From NCBI RefSeq assembly GCF_001905725.1, contig NZ_LIWB01000011.1:225709-289708 (forward strand): 64,000 bases of DNA, in the 5' to 3' direction. Position numbers and translations under genes: made by a program. The notes under the pieces are model-generated. The model had not been told where the DNA came from, did not search any database, and saw nothing but the letters and a program-made list of their open reading frames with translations. Source of the DNA: Streptomyces sp. CB02400. Lineage in GTDB: Bacteria; Actinomycetota; Actinomycetes; Streptomycetales; Streptomycetaceae. Below, in pieces: positions 58,082-64,000 of the stretch (position 1 is its first letter; every line of letters begins with the position of its first letter).

Positions 58082-59755
58082 ATGTCTGACCAGTCGGCCC
58101 CGCGCGGGCTGAACACCGACCCGTACGGCACCGAGCCCCCTCGGGCCCCTCTCCGGGGCACCGTGCCCGGCACGGAGCTGACGCGACGCGGGGTCCTCGG
58201 GCTCGGCGCCGCGCTGGGACTGGTCGCCGCGGGCGGCACGGCCGCCGCCGCGCCGGCGCGCCGCCCGAGCGCCACCGGCAAGCAGCTGCGCAGCGCCGTA
58301 CCGCTGCCCGAGCCGTACACCGTGCCCCTGCCGATCCCGTCCGTTCTGGCGCCGGCCGGCACCTCCGGAGGCACCGACCGGTACGAGATCACCCAGCGCC
58401 AGGTGACCGCCCGGATCCTGCCGGGGGTGCCGACGACCCTGTGGACCTACAACGGCACCTACCCCGGCCCCACGATCGAGTCCCGTCGCGGCCGGCCGGT
58501 CACCGTGCTGCACCGCAACGAGCTTCCCGTGCCGACCGTGGTGCACCTGCACGGCGGACACACCCCGGCCGAGTCCGACGGCTACCCCACCGACCTCGTC
58601 CTCCCGGAAGGCTGGCCCGACCCCGCGTCCCGCCGCCGGCGCCACGGCAAGGCGCACATGGCGCACGACCCGCGCGCGGTGACGAGCAGGGTGACACGGG
58701 AGTACACGTACCCGCTCGACCAGCGTGCCGCGCTGCTCTGGTACCACGACCACCGGATGGACTTCACCGCTCCGGCGATCTGGCGGGGCCTGACCGGCAT
58801 GCACATCGTCCGGGACGCGGTCGAGGACGCCCTCGACCTGCCCTGCGGCGAGCGGGAGCTGGCGCTGATGATCGCCGACCGGGCGTTCGCCGCCGACGGG
58901 TCCCTGGCCTACCCGGCCCTCGATCCGGAGCTGCGCGACCGGCCCGGGGTGACCGAGCCCTACGCGGCCGGCGTCCTGGGCGATGTGATCGTGGTCAACG
59001 GGGCGCCGTGGCCCGTCCACGAGGTCGACGCCGTACGCCACCGGCTGCGGCTGGTCAACGCGTCCAACGCCCGCCACTACCGGCTGGAGGCCGTCACGGA
59101 CGACGGGCACCGGCTCGACCTGGTGCAGATCGGCGCCGACCAGGGGCTGCTCGCCGCCCCCGTCACCCACACCGCCCTGCCCATCGCGCCGTCGGAGAGG
59201 TACGACGTGGTCATCGACTTCGCGGGCCTGCGGCCCGGCAGCCGGGTGCGCCTGCGCAACCGGCTCGGCAGCGGACGCACCCGCGAGGTCATGGCGTTCC
59301 GCGTCGCCCGCGCGGCGTCCGACCACAGCACGATCCCCAAGGTGCTCTGCGACGACCTGCCCACCTGGCGGCGCTCGCAGGCGACCGCGGTCCGCCGGTT
59401 CACCTTCCGCGCCGGGCACGCGCAGCAGGGGCGCGGCTGGTACATCGACGGCAAACCGTTCGACCCGTCGCGCACCGACGTCCGCACCCGGCGCGGTGCC
59501 GTCGAGGTGTGGCGCTTCACCGCCGACGTCCACCATCCGGTCCACATCCACCAGACGGGATTCCGGGTGCTCTCCCGCGACGGGCGCGCGCCGCTGCCGT
59601 ACGACGCCGGCCTGAAGGACACGGTGTCGCTGCGGCCCGGTGAGACGGCGGAGGTCATCACCCGCTTCGACGGCCACCGGGGCCGCTACCTCTTCCACTG
59701 CCACAACGCCGAACACGAGGACATGGGCATGATGGCCAACCTCGAGATCGTCTGA
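58082..59755 (+). CDS. Tat-exported multicopper oxidase (CotA/bilirubin-oxidase-like)
   Basis: A 557-residue cupredoxin-domain oxidase. The signal TRRGVLGLGAALGLVAAGG carries the twin-arginine motif near residue 36. All four copper motifs are present: VVHLHGGHTPAE, LLWYHDHRMDFT, HHPVHIHQTGF and LFHCHNAEHEDMGMM with the type-1 Cys and axial Met. The long insert between the first and second motifs (WPDPASRRRRHGKAHMAHD) is typical of CotA-like enzymes, including phenoxazinone synthase. It oxidises phenols, bilirubin or metals with O2. GGGAG precedes the ATG at 58082. Confidence 0.92.
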   Translation: MSDQSAPRGLNTDPYGTEPPRAPLRGTVPGTELTRRGVLGLGAALGLVAAGGTAAAAPARRPSATGKQLRSAVPLPEPYTVPLPIPSVLAPAGTSGGTDRYEITQRQVTARILPGVPTTLWTYNGTYPGPTIESRRGRPVTVLHRNELPVPTVVHLHGGHTPAESDGYPTDLVLPEGWPDPASRRRRHGKAHMAHDPRAVTSRVTREYTYPLDQRAALLWYHDHRMDFTAPAIWRGLTGMHIVRDAVEDALDLPCGERELALMIADRAFAADGSLAYPALDPELRDRPGVTEPYAAGVLGDVIVVNGAPWPVHEVDAVRHRLRLVNASNARHYRLEAVTDDGHRLDLVQIGADQGLLAAPVTHTALPIAPSERYDVVIDFAGLRPGSRVRLRNRLGSGRTREVMAFRVARAASDHSTIPKVLCDDLPTWRRSQATAVRRFTFRAGHAQQGRGWYIDGKPFDPSRTDVRTRRGAVEVWRFTADVHHPVHIHQTGFRVLSRDGRAPLPYDAGLKDTVSLRPGETAEVITRFDGHRGRYLFHCHNAEHEDMGMMANLEIV

Positions 59756-59855
59756 CACACCGGGACACCTGTCGTACCGGCTTATTGCGTTGCGGGAGTC
59801 CCCGCCGGTCTGCTGCACTGCCGGGGACGACGCACCCGAGTCCCGAGGAGAAGCA

Positions 59856-59966
59856 ATGCGAGCACCGTTCATGTCCCCCCAGGAAGGAACGGACCGCTCT
59901 CCGAAGGACATGACGTCTCGTGCACCTGCTCAACCTCGGCATTCTCGCCCATGTCGACGCCGGTAA
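59856..59966 (+). CDS. Possible leader peptide overlapping the ribosomal-protection gene
   Basis: A 36-codon frame beginning at an ATG preceded by GAGGAG 6 nt upstream, stronger than the signal of the main gene. It encodes MRAPFMSPQEGTDRSPKD and a basic tail, and ends 47 nt inside the next gene in another frame. An imperfect GTCCCCG/CGGGGAC hairpin lies upstream (59798-59828). Ribosome stalling on such a leader would fit drug-dependent control of the GTPase, as for tet(M). Purely positional evidence. Confidence 0.35.
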   Translation: MRAPFMSPQEGTDRSPKDMTSRAPAQPRHSRPCRRR

Positions 59967-61893
59967 GACCAGCCTGACCGAGCGGCTGCTGCACTCGGTC
60001 GGCGTGACCGACGAGATCGGCAGCGTCGACGACGGCAGCACCCGCACCGACACCCTCGCGCTGGAGCGCCGGCGGGGCATCACCATCAAGTCCGCCGTCG
60101 TCTCGTTCCCGCTCGACGACATCACGGTCAACCTCCTGGACACGCCCGGCCACCCGGACTTCATCGCCGAGGTGGAGCGCGTGCTCGGCGTGCTGGACGG
60201 CGCCGTGCTGGTCGTCTCCGCCGTCGAGGGCGTGCAGGCGCAGACGCGGGTGCTGATGCGGACCCTGCGGCGGCTGTCCATCCCCACCCTGCTCTTCGTC
60301 AACAAGATCGACCGGCGCGGGGCGCGGGAGACGGAGCTGCTCCGGGCGGTCTCGGCACGCCTCACCCCGGCGATCGTGCCCATGGGCACCACCGGCCGGC
60401 TCGGCACCCCCGAGGCCCGTTTCGTCCCCGGCCCCTCCCCGGACGCCCTCGACGTCCTCGCCGACCACGACGACGGCCTGCTCGCCGAGTTCGTGGACGG
60501 AACCCTCACGGACACCCGCCTGCGGACGGCGCTGGCCGAGCAGACCCGGCGGGCCCTCGTCCACCCCGTCTACTTCGGCTCCGCCATCACCGGCGCGGGC
60601 GTCGACGCGCTGCTGGCCGGCGTCAGGGAACTGCTCCCGCCGGCCGACGGCGACCCCGGCGGGCCGGTCTCCGGCACGGTGTTCAAGGTGGAGCGGGGGC
60701 CGGCGGGGGAGAAGGTCGCCTACGCGCGGATGTTCTCCGGCACGCTGCGCACCCGCGACCGGATCCCGTTCGGCCCCGCCGGTGCCGCGGAGGGCCGGAT
60801 CACCGGCATCAGCGTCTTCGACGGCGGCACCGACGCGCGTACGGACGCGGTGCCGGCGGGCAGGATCGCCCGGCTGTGGGGACTGGCGGACATCCGCATC
60901 GGCGACGCGATCGGCGAACCCCGCACGGAGTACGGGCACGTCTTCGCGCCGCCCACCCTGGAGACCGTCGTCGTGCCCGCACCGGACACCGACCCGGGCG
61001 CGCTGCACCTCGCGCTCACCCAGCTCGCCGAACAGGACCCGCTGATCGCCCTGCGCCACGACGAACGGCGGCGCGAGACCTCCGTGTCGCTCTACGGCGA
61101 GGTCCAGAAGGAGGTCGTCCAGGCCACCCTCGCCGAGGAGTACGGGATCGACGTGACCTTCCGCGGGACGACACCGCTGTGCGTCGAGCGGCCGTCCGGA
61201 TCCGGGGCGGCCGTCGAGTTCATCGCGAAGGATCCCAACCCGTTCCTGGCGACGGTCGGTCTGCGGGTCGACCCCGCGCCGCTCGGCTCGGGCGTGGCCT
61301 TCCGGCTGGAGGTGGAGCTGGGCGCGATGCCGTACGCCTTCTTCAAGGCGGTCGAGGACACCGTGCGCGAGACCCTCGGACAGGGGCTGCGCGGCTGGCG
61401 GGTCACCGACTGCGCGGTCACCATGACCCACTCCGGTTACTGGCCCCGCCAGAGCCACTCCCACCAGGGCTTCGACAAGAGCATGTCGAGCACCGGAGCC
61501 GACTTCCGGGGCCTCACCCCGCTCGTCCTGGTCGAGGCCCTGCGGCGGGCCGGGACCGAGGTGTGCGAGCCGACGCACCGCTTCCGGATCGAGGCCCCGG
61601 CGGACACCCTCGGTGCCTTGCTGCCGGTGCTGTCCGGGCTGGGCGCCGTACCGCGTACGACGGAGACCCGGGGCGAACTCTGCGTCCTGGACGGCACGGT
61701 GCCGGCGGCCCGGGTGCACGAGCTGGAGCAGCGGCTGCCGGGGCTGACCCGGGGCGAGGGCGAGCTGGAGAGCGCCTTCGCGCACTACGCGCCCGTCACC
61801 CACGGTGCGCCGCCCCGGCGCCCGCGCACGGACCACAACCCGCTGAACCGGAAGGAGTATCTGCTCAACGTGACCCGGAGGGTGGGTGGTTGA
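59920..61893 (+). CDS. Ribosomal protection GTPase (Otr(A)/Tet(M)-like EF-G paralogue)
   Basis: A 657-residue translational GTPase. Domain I has AHVDAGKTSLTERLL (G1), RRRGITIKSAV (G2), LLDTPGHPDFIAEVE (G3) and FVNKIDRRG (G4). Domains II-V follow (SGTVFKVERGPAGEKVAYARMFSGTL; QEVV-type domain IV; a C-terminal helix). The length and the short domain G are those of tetracycline-resistance ribosomal protection proteins (Tet(M), Otr(A)), which dislodge the drug from the ribosome. GTG at 59920 with GAAGGA 11 nt upstream. Convergent with the beta-propeller gene, 4 nt apart. Resistance is inferred from the family. Confidence 0.9.
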   Translation: MHLLNLGILAHVDAGKTSLTERLLHSVGVTDEIGSVDDGSTRTDTLALERRRGITIKSAVVSFPLDDITVNLLDTPGHPDFIAEVERVLGVLDGAVLVVSAVEGVQAQTRVLMRTLRRLSIPTLLFVNKIDRRGARETELLRAVSARLTPAIVPMGTTGRLGTPEARFVPGPSPDALDVLADHDDGLLAEFVDGTLTDTRLRTALAEQTRRALVHPVYFGSAITGAGVDALLAGVRELLPPADGDPGGPVSGTVFKVERGPAGEKVAYARMFSGTLRTRDRIPFGPAGAAEGRITGISVFDGGTDARTDAVPAGRIARLWGLADIRIGDAIGEPRTEYGHVFAPPTLETVVVPAPDTDPGALHLALTQLAEQDPLIALRHDERRRETSVSLYGEVQKEVVQATLAEEYGIDVTFRGTTPLCVERPSGSGAAVEFIAKDPNPFLATVGLRVDPAPLGSGVAFRLEVELGAMPYAFFKAVEDTVRETLGQGLRGWRVTDCAVTMTHSGYWPRQSHSHQGFDKSMSSTGADFRGLTPLVLVEALRRAGTEVCEPTHRFRIEAPADTLGALLPVLSGLGAVPRTTETRGELCVLDGTVPAARVHELEQRLPGLTRGEGELESAFAHYAPVTHGAPPRRPRTDHNPLNRKEYLLNVTRRVGG

Positions 61894-61897
61894 GTCC

Positions 61898-63145
61898 CTA
61901 CCGTCCACCTTCCGCGCCGGACCAGTCGGCCTCCACATGGCCGAGGCGCACCCGCTGCGGGTGGTCGCCGACGGGTACGGACACGGTCTTCTCGCCGGTC
62001 GCGAAGTCGATGGCGGTGACCCGGTCGGCGCCGCTCTCGGAGACCACGCAGGACCTGCCGTCACCGCTGACGGTCGCCCAGTACGGCTTGGACGCGGTGA
62101 CGAGGGGCCCCTGCCGGAGGGTCGCGCGGTCGACGACGGTCGCGTAGTCGTCCATGGTGCCCGCCACGCACAGCTTGGTGCCGTCGGGTTTCATGGTGAT
62201 GCCGTGGTGGCGTGAGTCGTTGACCCAGGTGGTGCGGTCGTCGCTGGTGGCCGGGTTCTTCGGCAGGGTCTTGGTGCGGGTGATGCGGTCGGTGGCGACG
62301 TCGTACTCGAAGAAGCCGTTGAAGAACGACACCTGGAAGTACAGCTTCGACTCGTCCGGGGAGAACGCGGCCGGGCGCACCGCGTCCGAGTGGTCCTTCA
62401 GGCCGGCGGCGTCGAGCCGGTCGCGCATGTCGATCACCTTGACCTGCTGGAACGTGGTCGCGTCGACGACCGTGATACGGCGGTCGCCCTTCGTCCAGTC
62501 CAGCCAGGTCGCGTCGAGCGCGGTGTTCACCTCGCCGATGGACATGTTCCAGATGTACTTGCCGTCGTTGCTGAAGACGTTCTCGTGCGGCTTGTCGCCG
62601 GTCTTGAACGAGCCGAGCTCCTCACCGGTCCCGATGTCCAGGACGTGCACCGTGTTGGAGGTCGAGGCCGAGACGGCGACGCGCTTGCCGTCGGGGGAGA
62701 CCGCCATGTGGTCGGAGCGGTAACCCGACACCGGGAAGCGCCAGTTGACCCGTCCGGTGGCGAGGTCGAGGGAGACCACGTCGGCGAAGCTCGGCCGGGA
62801 GACCACCACCGAGGTGCCGTCCGGGGTGGAGTACATGTCGTCGACGAACTGGTCGTGGCCCTCGCCGACGCCGCTTCGGATCGCCATGAAGTAGATCCAG
62901 CGGATCGGGTCGGCGTTGATCTCGGCCATCCGCTCGTCCTTGTCCGGGATGACGTCGATCCGGCCGATCCGTGCGAAGTCACCGGTGGACTCGATGACAT
63001 CGGCGGTGCCGTCCCAGTTGTTGCCGACGAACAGCACCTCCCGCAGGACGGGGGAGGAGTCGGCGGTCGCGGCGGTGGGCGCCGTGACGGTGAGGACGAG
63101 CGCGGCGGCGATGGCGCACAGGTACCTGGTTCTGCGGACCGGCAT
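61898..63145 (-). CDS. Secreted YncE-like beta-propeller protein
   Basis: A 415-residue exported protein. The signal peptide (MPVRRTRYLCAIAAALVLTV) ends near TATADSS. The mature part is a seven-bladed propeller of the YncE/40-residue-repeat type, with recurring blades such as MAVSPDGKRVAVSASTSNTV, VFSNDGKYIWNMSIG, AFSPDESKLYFQVSF and KPYWATVSGDGRSCVVSES. Function unknown; binding of a ligand or electron carrier outside the cell is possible. An inverted repeat (63190-63205) lies 45 nt upstream of the ATG. Confidence 0.87.
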   Translation of the reverse strand: MPVRRTRYLCAIAAALVLTVTAPTAATADSSPVLREVLFVGNNWDGTADVIESTGDFARIGRIDVIPDKDERMAEINADPIRWIYFMAIRSGVGEGHDQFVDDMYSTPDGTSVVVSRPSFADVVSLDLATGRVNWRFPVSGYRSDHMAVSPDGKRVAVSASTSNTVHVLDIGTGEELGSFKTGDKPHENVFSNDGKYIWNMSIGEVNTALDATWLDWTKGDRRITVVDATTFQQVKVIDMRDRLDAAGLKDHSDAVRPAAFSPDESKLYFQVSFFNGFFEYDVATDRITRTKTLPKNPATSDDRTTWVNDSRHHGITMKPDGTKLCVAGTMDDYATVVDRATLRQGPLVTASKPYWATVSGDGRSCVVSESGADRVTAIDFATGEKTVSVPVGDHPQRVRLGHVEADWSGAEGGR

Positions 63146-63189
63146 GACGGCTCTCTCCAGAATCCGGAGTCACGTGCTCTGAAAAGCAA

Positions 63190-63205
63190 CTTACTGAAAA
63201 GTAAG
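63190..63205. promoter_or_regulatory. Operator-like repeat CTTACT-GAAA-AGTAAG
   Basis: Perfect 6-bp arms around 4 bases, AT-rich, 45 nt upstream of the beta-propeller start, where a promoter is expected. The form TTACTnnnnAGTAA is common for TetR-family operators. Confidence 0.5.
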
Positions 63206-63313
63206 GAAGAGAGCCGTCCGCGACAAGACCGCGTACACGACAAAATCAAACGCCGTCGGGGTCCGGCGTGGCGACCCTCGCCCGCGGCACTCGGCACGCG
63301 CGCGGGTGACTCC

Positions 63314-63664
63314 CTAACCGGCCGACAGGGCGACGAGAACGGTCCCGAAGGCCAGGGCGCAGCCCAGGAGCACGCAGCCCAGCAGCCGCTGCCGCAGATG
63401 GCGGTACCGGGTCTCGTACTGCGCCCGCAGTTCCTCGCCCCGCCGGGCCGTCCGCTGCCACGACGCCCGGTTGAGGGCCAGGTACCGTTCGGTGAACCGC
63501 CGGGCGACCTCCTCCCGCTGGCGCTCCGTCAGCCAGTCGAGACCGGCGGTGAGCTCCGCCGCCGCCGTACGGGCCTCGGCGCGGGCCGCGTCGACGAGGA
63601 GATGGCCCTCGATCTCGTTCAGCAGGGCCTCCATGTCCACGAAGGAGCCGTCCCGGCCGGTCAC
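63314..63664 (-). CDS. Small membrane-anchored protein downstream of ctaD
   Basis: A 116-residue protein: a helical cytoplasmic region with many charged residues (LLNEIEGHLLVDAARAEARTAAAEL, and RRFTERYLALNRASWQRT), then one C-terminal membrane span (LLGCVLLGCALAFGTVLVALSAG). No domain recognised. The GTG at 63664 overlaps the ctaD stop codon (GTGA), so it is translationally coupled to cytochrome oxidase subunit I and may be an accessory or assembly factor. Confidence 0.65.
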   Translation of the reverse strand: MTGRDGSFVDMEALLNEIEGHLLVDAARAEARTAAAELTAGLDWLTERQREEVARRFTERYLALNRASWQRTARRGEELRAQYETRYRHLRQRLLGCVLLGCALAFGTVLVALSAG

Positions 63665-64000
63665 CGGACGCTCAACTCCCTCACGGACTCCGAGGGGTGG
63701 TGCAGGTCGAACGCGGGTGACTCGCTGCGGATGCGGGGGAGCTCCACGAAGTTGTGGCGTGGCGGCGGGCAGGAGGTCGCCCACTCCAGCGAACGGCCGT
63801 AGCCCCAGGGGTCGTCGACGCCGACCGGTTCGCCGTACTTGGCCGTCTTCCAGAGGTTGTAGAAGAACGGCAGCATCGACATGCCGAGCAGGAACGAGAA
63901 GACGGTCGACAGTGTGTTGAGCGTCGTCAGGCCTTCCACCGCCAGATAGTCCGGGATCCGCCGCTGCATTCCGTTGGTGCCCAGCCAGTGCTGGACCAGG
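63661..64000 (-). CDS. ctaD: Cytochrome c oxidase subunit I, C-terminal part (cut by window edge)
   Basis: The last 113 codons of an aa3-type oxidase subunit I. GMQRRIPDYL is the conserved loop before the final membrane spans, TLNTLSTVFSFLLGMSMLPFFYNLWKTAKYGEP the last span and tail, and DDPWGYGRSLEWATSCPPPRHNF plus RIRSESPAFDLHHP are near-invariant in actinobacterial CtaD. The haem and CuB ligands lie upstream, beyond 64000. The subunit is part of the respiratory terminal oxidase in the cell membrane. Its being next to a beta-propeller and a small membrane protein, without ctaC/ctaE visible, suggests an additional ctaD copy outside the main oxidase operon. Confidence 0.93.
   Translation of the reverse strand, partial: LVQHWLGTNGMQRRIPDYLAVEGLTTLNTLSTVFSFLLGMSMLPFFYNLWKTAKYGEPVGVDDPWGYGRSLEWATSCPPPRHNFVELPRIRSESPAFDLHHPSESVRELSVR

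Noticed and set aside
1..64000. tRNA, rRNA or tmRNA genes
   Set aside because: No T-loop GTTCRA with matching acceptor stem and no rRNA-like conserved stretch was seen by eye; a covariance-model search could still find a divergent ncRNA.

Overview
The window is chromosomal DNA from a high-GC actinomycete, almost certainly a Streptomyces. Evidence: very high GC with strong G/C at third codon positions, frequent GTG starts and one TTG start, ATGA/GTGA gene overlaps, a conservon operon, a perfect CebR operator in front of a family 9 cellulase, a Streptomyces subtilisin inhibitor, a streptogrisin-like protease and a cytochrome c oxidase subunit I of actinobacterial type. From memory, the order protease / small GG peptide / exporter / inhibitor / cellulase resembles part of a chromosome arm in S. 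coelicolor; this was not checked. I saw no tRNA, rRNA, CRISPR array, transposase or phage gene.

Layout. 1-11 kb: housekeeping and accessory metabolism (FBP zinc-finger protein, phosphotransferase, ROK regulator, epimerase, two SDRs, a HAD-FUSC pair, VanZ-like and DUF4230 membrane proteins), with one probably frameshifted small gene at 7778-8052. 10.9-17 kb: a STAS protein, then conservon cvnABCD joined without gaps to a cytochrome P450 whose ExxR motif reads ExxW, facing a sesquiterpene-cyclase-like gene. 17-25.8 kb: small enzymes, a glutathionyl-hydroquinone-reductase-like protein, a cation diffusion facilitator, an F420-type nitroreductase-like protein, a LysE exporter, an aldo/keto reductase, a MITE-like element, a DUF4232 lipoprotein and a large SpoIIE phosphatase. 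26-31 kb: CebR-controlled GH9 cellulase, a toxin-antitoxin-like pair with a degenerate Fic motif, and a sigma-like/zinc-finger/transmembrane/ricin fusion. 31-38.8 kb: FMN hydroxyacid oxidase, hydrolase, subtilisin inhibitor, a cluster of CDGSH protein, HemK2-like methyltransferase and haem-oxygenase-like diiron protein with a divergent flavodoxin, a repeat-rich gap and a Ppx/GppA protein.

38.9-46.9 kb is the most interesting block. A 71-residue double-glycine peptide with a cysteine-free, basic-residue-free and aromatic-free core lies upstream of a perfect hairpin and a complete export machine (HlyD-type adaptor, C39 peptidase-ABC, NHLM-type ABC). No modification enzyme is present. A secreted chymotrypsin-fold protease is divergent from it.

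47.3-52.6 kb: two divergent multi-sensor PP2C phosphatases and a CBS protein. 53-57 kb: a collapsed rmlA-rmlB-rmlD relic, an intact MycE-like sugar O-methyltransferase, and a family 2 glycosyltransferase, probably the remains of a deoxysugar/glycan locus. 57-64 kb: metallophosphoesterase, Tat-exported multicopper oxidase, a ribosomal-protection GTPase preceded by a possible leader ORF, a secreted beta-propeller, a small membrane protein and the C-terminal end of ctaD, cut by the window edge.
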